Source: Plesiocystis pacifica SIR-1 (GTDB taxonomy: Bacteria > Myxococcota_A > Polyangia > Nannocystales > Nannocystaceae). From it: a stretch of DNA of 64,000 bases. Positions 39,080 to 47,894 of this stretch are shown piece by piece. A program made the translations under genes and the position numbers. The stretch is taken from NCBI RefSeq assembly GCF_000170895.1, contig NZ_ABCS01000013.1:1-64000 (forward strand), read 5' to 3'. Numbering within the stretch: position 1 is the first letter of the stretch; each line of letters begins with the position of its first letter. The notes beneath the pieces were generated by a model. It worked only from the letters and a program-made list of their open reading frames with translations, did no database searches and had not been told where the DNA came from.

Positions 39080-39928
39080 ATGGCACACGCCTCCATCATC
39101 GAGCTGTCCCGCGTGACGAAGACCTACGGTCAGACCGACGGGAGCCGCCCCAACGGCCTCCCGGCCCTGTCTGACGTCAGCCTGCGCATCGGGAAGGGGG
39201 AGTTCGCCCTGCTCATGGGCCCCTCCGGCGCCGGCAAGAGCACCCTGCTCAAGCTGATCTTGGCCATGGAGCAGCCCGACCGGGGGACCATCCGCGTGGC
39301 CGGGCGCGACGTCCACCGCCTGACCAAGGGCTCGATCCCCTACCTGCGCCGCAACCTCGGCGCCGTGTTCCAGGACTTCAAGCTCCTGCCCGAGGCCACG
39401 CCCCTCGAGAACGTCCGCCTGACCCTCCAGGTCCTCGGCCTGCGCGGCCGCGACGTGCTCAGCCGGGCCAAGGAGAGCCTCGAGCGCGTCGGCCTCGACC
39501 CGAACTCGCGCAAGCCGGTTCGCTGCCTGTCTGGGGGAGAGCAGCAGCGCGTCGCCCTGGCGCGCGCGTTGGCGAATCGTCCGCCGGTGCTGCTCGCCGA
39601 CGAGCCCACGGGCAACCTCGACCCCGCGCTGACCCTGGACATCCTGCGGCAGCTGGAGCTGATCCGCGCGGCCGGGACGACGATCTTGTTGGCGACCCAC
39701 GACCCGCTGGTGTTCCGCCACGCCCCCGCCAGCCGAATTCTGCACCTCGAGATGGGCCGATTGATCGAGGACCGCGTTGTCGATCGGGCCCCCAACTTCA
39801 CCGCCGAGCTCGACGCCTTCGGCGAACCCATCGATGCCCTCGCGGCCATCGACGACGACGAATTTTGTGACGAACCCGTGGTCGAGCTCCGCCCTGGAGC
39901 CGACGCCAACCTGGAAGAGGTGGCCTGA
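39080..39928 (+). CDS. ftsE: Cell division ATP-binding protein FtsE with acidic tail
   Basis: 282 residues. ABC ATPase with Walker [15 protein letters not shown] (near 46-58), Q-loop [18 protein letters not shown] typical of FtsE, signature [15 protein letters not shown], Walker [14 protein letters not shown] and H-loop ATHDPLVF. FtsE drives FtsX conformational change that activates septal cell-wall hydrolases. The family is usually 220-230 residues; here about 55 extra acidic residues form the C-terminus ([14 protein letters not shown]). One base separates its stop from the next start (TGAGATG). First gene of a four-gene operon. Confidence 0.95.
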   Translation: MAHASIIELSRVTKTYGQTDGSRPNGLPALSDVSLRIGKGEFALLMGPSGAGKSTLLKLILAMEQPDRGTIRVAGRDVHRLTKGSIPYLRRNLGAVFQDFKLLPEATPLENVRLTLQVLGLRGRDVLSRAKESLERVGLDPNSRKPVRCLSGGEQQRVALARALANRPPVLLADEPTGNLDPALTLDILRQLELIRAAGTTILLATHDPLVFRHAPASRILHLEMGRLIEDRVVDRAPNFTAELDAFGEPIDALAAIDDDEFCDEPVVELRPGADANLEEVA

Positions 39929-39929
39929 G

Positions 39930-40205
39930 ATGAACGCCAAGACCCTGCTGCCCAAGCCCATGCTCGCCCGAGTCCCCCGCCACGATGACAGCCTCGTCCT
40001 CGGCCTCGACGCCGAGTTCGCCGCCCTCGAGGCCGTCGAGCTCGAGCCCGCCCCCGCCGAGGGTCGGAGCGTGCTGTTGATCGTCGACGAGCTGGTCGAC
40101 GAGCTGACCGCGCTCGCCGACGCCCTGGAGATCAGCCTCGAGCTGACCGACGAAGATCCCCACGCCGCGCAGACCGTGACCGACGGGGTCGCCGAGGTCG
40201 CCTGA
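39930..40205 (+). CDS. Small acidic protein between ftsE and ftsX
   Basis: 91 residues, start [11 protein letters not shown]. Rich in Glu, Asp, Leu and Ala, with no signal peptide or membrane segment. It starts one base after the ftsE stop and its TGA overlaps the ftsX ATG (TGATG), so it is tightly coupled to both. No recognised family. Given its place and composition ([19 protein letters not shown]), it may be part of the FtsEX complex or a split-off piece of the acidic FtsX extension. Confidence 0.7.
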   Translation: MNAKTLLPKPMLARVPRHDDSLVLGLDAEFAALEAVELEPAPAEGRSVLLIVDELVDELTALADALEISLELTDEDPHAAQTVTDGVAEVA

Positions 40206-43200
40206 TGCCCGGTTGGGAGCGCCAAGCGGTCGCCGATGAGCTGGACCGGTCGGCCCTGAGCGGGGCCGCCGAGGACCGCCGCGGGGACGTGCTCGAGATC
40301 GAGGTCGATCTCGCGGACGACGACGAGGCTGACGAGCTCGACGCCGAGCTCGAGATCGAGGTCGATCTCAGCGACGACGAGGAGGCCGAGGTGGAGGCGG
40401 AGGCCGAGGTGGAGGCGGAGCCCCAGGCCGCGCGCTCGGCCGCCGGCTTCGCCAAGCTCTCCCTCGAGCCCGAGCTGTTCGCCGAGGAGGACGAGCTCCA
40501 CGACCTCGAGCCCAGCCTCCTGCTGGTCCCCGGCCACGTCGCCCTCGACCCCGAGCGCTTCGACGAGGTCGAGGAGCTCGCCGAGGCCGACATCCTCGAC
40601 GTCGAGGCCATCGACGAGTCCGCCGAGCTCTACGCCGAGCTCTTCCCCGAGGACGACGGCCCCGAACCCCAGGTCCACACGCAGGTGGACGCGCCCGAGC
40701 GGGCGGAGGACACCAGCGCCGAGCTGCTCGAGCGCTTCACCGACGACGAGGAGCTCGCGGCCGAGGCCACGGCCGAGTTCGGCGTCGAGTCGGACCTGCT
40801 CGACGCCCTGGACGCCATCGCCCTCGAGCCCCCGGCGCGCGAGGTCGCGGCCTTCGTCGAGGTCGAGGTCCACGCCAGCGAGGACGAGGAGCTCGCAGAG
40901 GCGGACTTGACCGAGGTCGAGGTCTACGTCGCCGAGGACGAGGACACCATCGAGGCCCTGGAGGCCGCGGAGGCGGGCCTGGTCGAGGTCGAAGTCGAGG
41001 CCCGGAGCGCCGAGGAGCTCGACGCCTTCGGCGAGATCATCGACGACTACGACGACTACCTGCTCGAGGCCTACGAGCCCGAGTGGCTCGAGGCCGAGGC
41101 TGCCGAGGCTGCTCGGGAGCAGCTGGAGATCGATCTCGAGTCGGCTCCGGAGCTCGAGATCCTCGAGGCCGACGAGGCCGACGATGACGAGGAGGTCGCG
41201 GCTGGTGCGAACGCAGAGGCGGTCACGCCTGCGCTTCTCGAGCCCACGATCGCGATCGCGGAGGTCATCGAAGTCACCGAGGCGGCCTGCGCCGAGCTGC
41301 CGCGCTTCGCGGTCGAGGTCGCGGAGAGCGGCGAGGCGGTTGCGTCCGAGCTGCCCGAGCTCCCCGAGGCCACGGTCGAAGCCGAGACGGCCCCCGAGCC
41401 CGAGCCCCTTCACCAAGAGACCCTCCTCCAGGCGAGCGACGACGACGACGAGGTGTTTGGCGCCCTCGAGGCCGAGGAGCCCGAGGCGCTGGACGTGCTC
41501 GAGTTTGCCGAGGACGAGGCCGAGGAGGCTGTCGCCGAGGAGAGCGAGGCGGAGACCGAGACCAAGGTCGAGGCGCCCGAGATCATCGCGGCGCGCTCGT
41601 TGGTCGCAGGGGCCCGACACTGGCCAGCCTGGCGGGCCTTCGTGTGTCCGGCGGCCGCGCTTCCGAGTTTTGATCTGCGCGAGGTCGCGCTGCTCGGCGA
41701 GTTTGGCTGCTTCGAGTACGCCGTGGCGGTGGCTCCGGTGATCGAAGAGGCCGAGGCCGAGAAGGTCGAAGAGGCCGAGAAGGTCGAAGAGGCCGAGACG
41801 GTCGAAGAGGCCGAGACGGTCGAAGAGGCCGAGCAGGCCGAAGACACCGAGAAGGCCGAAGACACCGAGAAGGTCGAAGAGGCCGAGCAGGTCGAAGAGG
41901 CCGAGCAGGTTGAAGAGGCCGAGAAGGTCGAAGAGGCCGAGCAGGTCGAAGAGGCCGAGAAGGTCGAAGAGGCTGAGCAGGTCGAAGAGGCTGAGAAGGT
42001 CGAAGAGGCCGAGCAGGTCGAAGAGGCAGAGAAGGTCGAAGAGGCCGAGAAGGTCGAAGAGGCAGAGAAGGTCGAAGAGGCCGAGAAGGTCGAAGAGGCT
42101 GAGCAGGTCGAAGAGGCTGAGCAGGTCGAAGAGGCCGAGCAGACCGAAGAGGCTGAGCAGGCCGAAGAGGCTGAGCAGGCCGAAGAGGCCGAAGATGCCG
42201 AGCAGGCCGAAGACACCGAGCTGGCCGAAGACACCGAGCTGGCCGAAGACACGGACGAGTTCGAAGACGAGCCCGCGGCGGCCTCCGCCGAGCTCGAGGC
42301 CCTCGTCGCGGCCAAGCAGGCGGCGCCGACACCCGAGCCGGAGCCGGAGCCGGAGCCCGAGACGGCCTCCGCCGATCCCATCCGCGTCCCGCTGTGGAGC
42401 TCCTTCAACGCGGCGCGCTACGCCGTGGCCCGCGGCCTGCGTGGCATGGGCCAGAGCCCCCTGGTCCAGCTCCTCGCCGTCGGCACCATGGCGGTCTGCA
42501 TGCTCTTGCTGGGCACGGCCACGCTGCTGTTCCAGAACGTCAGCACCGTCGCCACCACCGTCGGCATCGACGTGCCGGTGACCGTGTTCATGGATCCCGA
42601 CATCGACCCGGCGTCCACGGCCGAGCTCGCCGAGCTGCTCGAGGGCCTGCCGGAGGTCGAGGCGGCCCAGCGCGTCAGCCCGGAGCAGGCGCTCTCGCGC
42701 CTCGAGGACGGCCTCGGCGAAGGCCTGGCCGCCGGCGGCATGGAGCGCTCGGAGCTGCTCGAGGGCATCGATCCGCAGACCCTCCCGGACACCATCGAGC
42801 TGTCCCTGGTCGCGGGCGTCGAGCCCGGCTTCGCCGACGCCCTGGCCGAGCAGGTCGGGGGCATGGACGGCGTCGACGAGGTCAGCGTGCTCGGCCCCTG
42901 GGTCCAGCAGGCCGAGGCCATGGTCGACACCATGCGCTGGCTCGCCCTCGGCGTGGGTCTGCTGGTCAGCCTGGCTTGCCTGGCGATCGTGTGGAGCACC
43001 ATCCGCCTGGGTGTGTTCGCCCGGCGCTCGGAGCTGCAGATCCTCCGCCTGGTCGGCGGCACGGCGCGCTTTGTCCGGGCCCCCTTCGTGGTCGAGGGCG
43101 TGCTCCAGGGCGTGCTCGGCACGGCCCTGGCCCTGGTCGGACTGTTCCTGGCCTTCGAGCTGGTCCAGCCCTTCCTCGAGCGCGGCCTGGCCCTGGTGTT

Positions 43201-43318
43201 CGCGGCCGGATCCCTGCACTTCTTCTCCCTCGTGGAGATGGCCGTGGCCCTGGCCTTCGGCGGCTTCCTGGGCCTGCTGGGCTCGCGGGCGGCCGTGGCT
43301 CGCCACGCCGACATCTGA
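40205..43318 (+). CDS. ftsX: FtsX with giant acidic N-terminal extension
   Basis: 1037 residues against about 300 for ordinary FtsX. The last 310 residues (from SSFNAARYAVARGLRG) are standard FtsX: TM1 (LAVGTMAVCMLLLGTATLLF), the periplasmic loop (about 140 residues, PVTVFMDPDI onward), then TM2-TM4 and the ERGLAL...GLLGSR end. The first 730 or so residues are cytoplasmic by topology, extremely acidic, and include a short neutral segment (about 460-512, with two Cys) and then about 27 hexapeptide repeats V-E-E-A-E-K/Q (about 521-684). The start overlaps the preceding stop. FtsX spans the inner membrane and controls EnvC-type activators; the job of the extension is unknown. Confidence 0.93.
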   Translation: MPGWERQAVADELDRSALSGAAEDRRGDVLEIEVDLADDDEADELDAELEIEVDLSDDEEAEVEAEAEVEAEPQAARSAAGFAKLSLEPELFAEEDELHDLEPSLLLVPGHVALDPERFDEVEELAEADILDVEAIDESAELYAELFPEDDGPEPQVHTQVDAPERAEDTSAELLERFTDDEELAAEATAEFGVESDLLDALDAIALEPPAREVAAFVEVEVHASEDEELAEADLTEVEVYVAEDEDTIEALEAAEAGLVEVEVEARSAEELDAFGEIIDDYDDYLLEAYEPEWLEAEAAEAAREQLEIDLESAPELEILEADEADDDEEVAAGANAEAVTPALLEPTIAIAEVIEVTEAACAELPRFAVEVAESGEAVASELPELPEATVEAETAPEPEPLHQETLLQASDDDDEVFGALEAEEPEALDVLEFAEDEAEEAVAEESEAETETKVEAPEIIAARSLVAGARHWPAWRAFVCPAAALPSFDLREVALLGEFGCFEYAVAVAPVIEEAEAEKVEEAEKVEEAETVEEAETVEEAEQAEDTEKAEDTEKVEEAEQVEEAEQVEEAEKVEEAEQVEEAEKVEEAEQVEEAEKVEEAEQVEEAEKVEEAEKVEEAEKVEEAEKVEEAEQVEEAEQVEEAEQTEEAEQAEEAEQAEEAEDAEQAEDTELAEDTELAEDTDEFEDEPAAASAELEALVAAKQAAPTPEPEPEPEPETASADPIRVPLWSSFNAARYAVARGLRGMGQSPLVQLLAVGTMAVCMLLLGTATLLFQNVSTVATTVGIDVPVTVFMDPDIDPASTAELAELLEGLPEVEAAQRVSPEQALSRLEDGLGEGLAAGGMERSELLEGIDPQTLPDTIELSLVAGVEPGFADALAEQVGGMDGVDEVSVLGPWVQQAEAMVDTMRWLALGVGLLVSLACLAIVWSTIRLGVFARRSELQILRLVGGTARFVRAPFVVEGVLQGVLGTALALVGLFLAFELVQPFLERGLALVFAAGSLHFFSLVEMAVALAFGGFLGLLGSRAAVARHADI
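41765..42258 (+). repeat. 18-bp coding minisatellite in ftsX
   Basis: About 27 in-frame copies of an 18-bp unit GTCGAAGAGGCCGAGAAG (variants: CAG for AAG; GCT or GCA for GCC; GACACC near the ends). Synonymous differences are scattered through the array, and interior units are more alike than those at the ends, which suggests repeated unequal exchange. Length variation between strains is likely. Confidence 0.9.
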
Positions 43319-43328
43319 GGACGCAGCC

Positions 43329-44582
43329 ATGACCGACGCCAAGACCCACGCCCGTCCCCGTCGCCCCCGGCCCTCTCGCTTCGCCAGCCTCGCCGTGAGC
43401 CTGACGCTGGGCCTGGGCGGGGTCGGGGCGCTGAGCCTGGCCACGGCCAGCGCGGTGCAGGCGGGCTCGGGCATGAGCAAAAAAGAGCGCCGCAAGCAGG
43501 GCCAGCGCCGGGCGGCGCTGCGCGACGCGGCCGAGCGCGAGCTCGAGCTGACCCAGACGGCCAACGCCCTCGAGCGCGGCCGAGTCGCCCTCGAGCGCGA
43601 GCGCGAGAGCCTGACCTGGGCCGGGGCGCTGCTCGATCGCCGCAGCCGCGAGAGCCTGCGCAAGCTCGACGCCTACCGGGCCCACCGCGTGGAGCGGGAG
43701 ACCCTGGGCACGGTCCGCGCGCGCAAGCTCTACAAGCTCGCCCGCGGCGGCGGCATGCTCGAGATGGTGTTCGAGGACGGCGCCGCTGGCCACATGACGC
43801 CGGCCGAGCGCGCGGCCCGGGGCCGGACCTTGCGGGCCCTCGTCGACCACGACCTCGAGCAGCTGCAGATCCACACCACCGCCGAGCGCGAGGCCCGGGC
43901 CGAGCTGCTGGCCGCGAGCCGCGAGCTCCAGGTCCTCGGGGCCCTCGACTCCCTGGGTCGGCTGCAGAGCGCCAGCCTCGACGCGGGCGCCGACAACCTC
44001 CACCCCAGCCTCGCGGCGGCGCACCACGTCCGCAAGCGGTTGCAAAAGCGGGTCCGCGGCAAGCTGCCCGAGCGCGAGCGTCGGCTGCTCTCGGTCCTCG
44101 GCAAGGAGCGGCGCAACCTCCAGCACCACCGCGGCCTCGACCTGCTCGAAAAGGACGCCCTCGTGCGCCCGGTCCAGGGCAAGGTCGCGGGTCGCTACGG
44201 CGACTACAAAGATCCCGTGCTCGCCGTGCCCATGCACCGCAACGGCGTCGAGCTCGAGGCCGCGGCCAACGACGCGGTCCGGGCCATCGCCCCCGGTCGG
44301 GTCGCCTTCGTCGGCGCCCTGCCGGGCTTCGAGCGCGTGGTCGTGGTCGACCACGGCGGCGGCTACCTCTCGCTCACGGCGCGCCTGCTGACGGTCAGCG
44401 TGGCGGAGGGCCAGGACCTCGAGGCCGGCGCGAGCCTGGGCCGGGTGGGCCCCAAGGCCATCGACGACGGCCTGGGCACCACGGCCTACGTCGAGCTGCG
44501 CCACGGCCAGCGGCCCATCGACCCGACGCCCTACCTCGCGCCCAGCAAGGGCAAGAAGAACAAGCGCCGCCGTCGACGCTGA
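43329..44582 (+). CDS. EnvC-like murein hydrolase activator (degenerate LytM)
   Basis: 417 residues with a signal peptide (cleavage near AVQAG). Residues 50-255 are a long Arg/Glu/Leu coiled coil (RAALRDAAERELELTQTA). The C-terminal 120 residues are an M23/LytM fold (GKVAGRYGDYKD, VRAIAPGRVAFVGALPGF, VVVVDHGGGYLSL). The catalytic zinc ligands are lost: the HxxxD position reads NGVELE, and YAH is LTAR. That matches EnvC, which does not cut peptidoglycan but activates amidases under FtsEX control. Ten bp after ftsX, so the partner set is complete. Its stop codon TGA is also the first triplet of a family A repeat. Confidence 0.9.
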   Translation: MTDAKTHARPRRPRPSRFASLAVSLTLGLGGVGALSLATASAVQAGSGMSKKERRKQGQRRAALRDAAERELELTQTANALERGRVALERERESLTWAGALLDRRSRESLRKLDAYRAHRVERETLGTVRARKLYKLARGGGMLEMVFEDGAAGHMTPAERAARGRTLRALVDHDLEQLQIHTTAEREARAELLAASRELQVLGALDSLGRLQSASLDAGADNLHPSLAAAHHVRKRLQKRVRGKLPERERRLLSVLGKERRNLQHHRGLDLLEKDALVRPVQGKVAGRYGDYKDPVLAVPMHRNGVELEAAANDAVRAIAPGRVAFVGALPGFERVVVVDHGGGYLSLTARLLTVSVAEGQDLEAGASLGRVGPKAIDDGLGTTAYVELRHGQRPIDPTPYLAPSKGKKNKRRRRR

Positions 44583-44758
44583 GTCGTGGACGTGGGGCAG
44601 GGAGGGCGTGGCGTCGTCCACGACGGCCAAAATAGTCAGGGGCTGTGAAAACTTCACGGCCCCTGAGTCGTGGACGTGGGGCAGGGAGGGCGTGGCGTCG
44701 TCCACGACGGCTAAACTAGACAGAGGGTCGGGCAAAACTCGTTTTGGCCGACCCTCTG
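44580..44758 (+). repeat. Family A hairpin element, two copies after the EnvC-like gene
   Basis: Core stems at 44583-44592/44615-44624 and 44667-44676/44699-44708 with the invariant 22-nt loop. Between them is the hairpin TCAGGGGCTGTGAA / TTCACGGCCCCTGA (44636-44666). After the second core lies a strong stem CAGAGGGTCGG / CCGACCCTCTG with inner CAAAA/TTTTG (44721-44758). The first three bases of the element form the stop codon of the EnvC-like gene. The final hairpin could terminate the ftsE operon. Confidence 0.85.
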
Positions 44759-44777
44759 ATCAGAGCCTGGGCTTCGG

Positions 44778-46439
44778 TCACGTCATCATCAGCACGAGGC
44801 TGGTGATCAGCAGGGACAGCAAGGTCACCCCGGCCACGACCCACACGTAGGTCATCCAGTTGGCCTCTTGGGGCAGGGCGGTCAGGCCCAGGGTCCGAGC
44901 CCGCAGCGAGCGGGTGCCCGAGCGGGCGATGCTCTCCCCCGCGGCCTCGACGTCGGCCCACAGCGCGTCGATGGTGGCGTAGCGCTCGTCCTTGGCCACG
45001 GCTAGGGCCTTGGCGAGGATCTTGCGAAAGGGCGCGAGGTGGGTGGCGTCGCGGCTGATCGGCCGATAGTTGCCGGCGAGCTGCTTGACGAAGATGGCCC
45101 CGGGCGACTTGCCGGTGAACGGGCGCCGACCGGTGAGCGAGTAGTAGAGCAGCGCCCCGAGGGCGTAGATGTCGGTGCGCTCGTCGATCTCGCTCTCTTG
45201 ATCGATCTGCTCGGGGGCCATGAAGCCGGGCGTGCCGAGGATCTGCCCCTCCATGGTCAGGATGCTGTCGTCGGACTCGGGCGACTTGGCCAGGCCAAAG
45301 TCGAGGATCTTGACCTGGTGCGAGCCGTCCTCGGCCGTGCTCACGAAGGCGTTGCCCGGGGTCAGGTCGCGGTGGATCAGCCGCTTGGTGTGGGCCGCCT
45401 TGACCCCGGCGCACAGCTGCCCAAACAGCTCCACGGCCTCGAGCGGGTCGAGCCCGCCGGGCGGCACGTGGTGGGTCAGGGGCAGGCCCTCGAGCATCTC
45501 CATGACCAGGTAGCGCAGCCCGTTCTCCGTGGTCCCGGCGTCGATGATCTGCACGACGTTGGGGTGGGACAGGTGCGCGACGATGTCGATCTCGCGCTGG
45601 AAGCGGGTGAAGGCCTGGGGGTTGTCGAGGCGATCGAAGCGGATCAGCTTGATGGCGACGTCGCGCTGCAGCGAGAACTGGTGGGCGCGGTAGACCGTGC
45701 CCATGCCGCCCCGACCGATGCGCTGATCGAGGCGGTAGGCCCCGGCGATCTCGGTGCCCTCGGCGACGTCGTCCTTGGGCCGGGCCGAGCCCCCGGAGCC
45801 CGGCGTGGACGCGCCCGAGCGCGGGTTGCTCTCGTCGACCGTGGGCCCCAGGCGGATCGTCGCGACCCGGCCGTCCTCGCGCGGCGCCGAGGGGGTCGCA
45901 ATCTCGATGCTCCCGTCCGCGGCCCGGCGCGCCTCGGCGCTGGCCTCGGCCTGGAGCACGGCCCGCTCGACGGCGGCCTGCCAGGCCTCGATGTCGGTGA
46001 AGCCCTTGAACACGTTGCCGCCCGTGGCCGCGCTCGCGGCGTTGACCGCCATGCGCTGCAAGGGCGAGCTCATCAATACGAGCACCGCGTCGATCTGGTC
46101 GGCGTGCTTGCTGATCCACTTGGCCCACGCCTGGCGGTAGGAGGGGGTGTGCGAGCGGGAGCGGGTGATGTCCGAGATCAAGGTGACGCGGACGCCCTCG
46201 GCGATGCGGCGCTCGGCGAGGCGGGCGACGGGATCGAAGTAGCTGTCGACGACGCCGTCCTCGTACTGCTGCAAGATCACCCCGGGCGCCAACTCGTGCA
46301 CTTCGAGTCGACCGCTGTCGTGGGCGAGCTCAAAGCCCGACCGAAGTTCGCGACGCCGCGTTTCGAACCGGCTCTCCAAAGGGATCTCGAGGCCTCCTGG
46401 CCGTATTTCGAGCCTATCGGAGGTGCTCGGGAGAGCCAA
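44778..46439 (-). CDS. Ser/Thr protein kinase with N-terminal SpoIIAA/STAS-like domain
   Basis: Up to 553 residues. The start is uncertain: a TTG at 46439, or a TTG at 46379 preceded by AGGAGG. Residues 40-165 resemble a STAS/SpoIIAA-like alpha/beta domain (GVRVTLISDITRSRSHTP, QIDAVLVLMSSPLQRM). The kinase (about 235-500) has GRGGMGTVYRA, VAIKLI, DFG and APE, but the catalytic loop is HRDLTPGN, with Thr where Ser/Thr kinases usually have Lys. A single membrane segment ends the protein (WVVAGVTLLSLLITSLVLM), leaving the kinase cytoplasmic and tail-anchored. Activity should not be assumed. Confidence 0.88.
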   Translation of the reverse strand: MALPSTSDRLEIRPGGLEIPLESRFETRRRELRSGFELAHDSGRLEVHELAPGVILQQYEDGVVDSYFDPVARLAERRIAEGVRVTLISDITRSRSHTPSYRQAWAKWISKHADQIDAVLVLMSSPLQRMAVNAASAATGGNVFKGFTDIEAWQAAVERAVLQAEASAEARRAADGSIEIATPSAPREDGRVATIRLGPTVDESNPRSGASTPGSGGSARPKDDVAEGTEIAGAYRLDQRIGRGGMGTVYRAHQFSLQRDVAIKLIRFDRLDNPQAFTRFQREIDIVAHLSHPNVVQIIDAGTTENGLRYLVMEMLEGLPLTHHVPPGGLDPLEAVELFGQLCAGVKAAHTKRLIHRDLTPGNAFVSTAEDGSHQVKILDFGLAKSPESDDSILTMEGQILGTPGFMAPEQIDQESEIDERTDIYALGALLYYSLTGRRPFTGKSPGAIFVKQLAGNYRPISRDATHLAPFRKILAKALAVAKDERYATIDALWADVEAAGESIARSGTRSLRARTLGLTALPQEANWMTYVWVVAGVTLLSLLITSLVLMMT

Positions 46440-46580
46440 GCGAAACCGTCGCAGTAGCGAATGGATAAATGGGGCGACCGCGCGCAGGGCGCGAGCGCCC
46501 GTTTACGCACCCGGCCCGCTCGGTGTCGAGCCCAGCTCTCGCGGGGAGGGGCGGCAGGGGCGGTGTCGAACGCTGGTCGC

Positions 46581-47873
46581 TCAGCTCCCCGTCGAGGACG
46601 CGTGCGCGCCGTCGTCTTCCTCGCTACGAAACAGATGCAGGAGTTGCTCGTGGTGGCGGGCGGCGTCCGCGTAGCCGAGCTCGATGAGCCGGCGGACGAA
46701 CTCGGGGTCGAACAGGATGTACGAGGCGAGGTCGCTCTCGCCCTGACTGCTGCGTTCATCCGCCTCGACGGAGCGCCGGATGATGTTGGGGACGACACCG
46801 TCGTAGCCCCGCAACCCGGTGCCGTGAACGACCTCCCACGCGATCCGGCCGAGGTCCTCGCTGGGTTGAATCATCAAGGTCTCGACCTCGTGCCACGGCG
46901 CGCGTCGACCCATGGCCGCGCTCAGCCGGCTGGCGAATTCCGGTCCGACGGCTTCTCGCCCTGCGCGCAGCATCCGGTTGGTCTGCTCGATGCGCGCGAG
47001 GTCGGCCTGGACCTTGTCGAGCATGAGCGAGTTGAGCAGCTTGCCGAGCAGGAAGAAGGCGTTGGGGTAGAGGGCCTCGGCCTCGGCGCGCTGACGAGCG
47101 CGACGCTCGACCGGGCTCTCGCCGTGGCGCAGGCCGATGATCAGCAGGCGTCGAGCGCCCAGGCGCAGGGCCGGGCGCAGGGGCGTGTTTTGGCGCAGCG
47201 CGCCGTCGACGAAGAACTGATCGCCGACCTTGACGGCTGGGAACAGCACGGGGATGGCCGCCGACGCCATGGTGTGCGCCGCGGTGATCCCCGTGCGCAC
47301 GACGGTCTCGTTGGGCCCCTCGGTCCACAGCGGCGTCCGGTGATCGCGGGTCTGGACGAAGACCGTGGACAGGCCCGTGGCGACCTCCGTGGCCGTGACC
47401 GAGAAGGCGTCGAGGTGACCGCGGGCGAGGTTCTCGGTCAGCTGTCGCCACGGCACCTGCTCGCGGACGAGCTGCTCGAGGGCGGTCGAGTCGACCAGGC
47501 CGCCGACCCGACCTCCGTGCGGGGTCTTGGGCAGGCGCTTGCCGAACAGCACCTGGGGGATCTTCCGCAGCTGTCGCCAACCAAAGTCGTAGACGCGGTC
47601 GATGGTCAGCTCGGTCCACATGCGCTGCAGGGCGCGAGCTTGGGCCTTGGGGCGGTCGACGGTCGCCGCGATGTAGGCCCCGTTGATCGCCCCCACGGAG
47701 GTCCCCGTGATGATGTCGAAGCGCGTGTCGACGCCGAGGCGCTCGCGGACGTAGCGGAGCACCCCGACCTCGTAGGCTCCGCGCGCGCCTCCACCCGAGA
47801 GCACCAGGGCGACGCTGGGTCGTCCCTTGCGACCGTCGCCGCTCGCGCTCGCTGCGTCCTGCTCGGGATCCAA
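46581..47873 (-). CDS. Patatin-like phospholipase
   Basis: 430 residues, apparently from a TTG at 47873, with a TATACT box a short way upstream. The oxyanion loop SGGGARGAYEVG (near 26-37), nucleophile elbow GTSVGAING (Ser near 59) and the dyad DGALRQN (near 222) are all present. Such enzymes hydrolyse acyl ester bonds of phospholipids or other lipids. The C-terminal 190 residues, as in many bacterial patatins, are helical and of unknown role. Ends about 140 bp from the kinase start on the same strand and lies 20 bp downstream of the metallo-hydrolase gene, so it may be co-transcribed with it. Confidence 0.92.
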   Translation of the reverse strand: MDPEQDAASASGDGRKGRPSVALVLSGGGARGAYEVGVLRYVRERLGVDTRFDIITGTSVGAINGAYIAATVDRPKAQARALQRMWTELTIDRVYDFGWRQLRKIPQVLFGKRLPKTPHGGRVGGLVDSTALEQLVREQVPWRQLTENLARGHLDAFSVTATEVATGLSTVFVQTRDHRTPLWTEGPNETVVRTGITAAHTMASAAIPVLFPAVKVGDQFFVDGALRQNTPLRPALRLGARRLLIIGLRHGESPVERRARQRAEAEALYPNAFFLLGKLLNSLMLDKVQADLARIEQTNRMLRAGREAVGPEFASRLSAAMGRRAPWHEVETLMIQPSEDLGRIAWEVVHGTGLRGYDGVVPNIIRRSVEADERSSQGESDLASYILFDPEFVRRLIELGYADAARHHEQLLHLFRSEEDDGAHASSTGS

Positions 47874-47894
47874 GTCTCGGGGAGTATAGCCCGG

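Noticed and set aside
41765..42258. CRISPR or non-coding satellite
   Set aside because: No spacers; the unit is a whole number of codons and lies inside the ftsX frame with normal FtsX domains after it.
38945..43663. Very long open frame antisense to ftsE-ftsX, with Leu/Phe/Asp repeats
   Set aside because: It is the complement of the VEEAEK array and the GC-rich ftsX gene; the sense frame has clear FtsE and FtsX domains, so this is a shadow.
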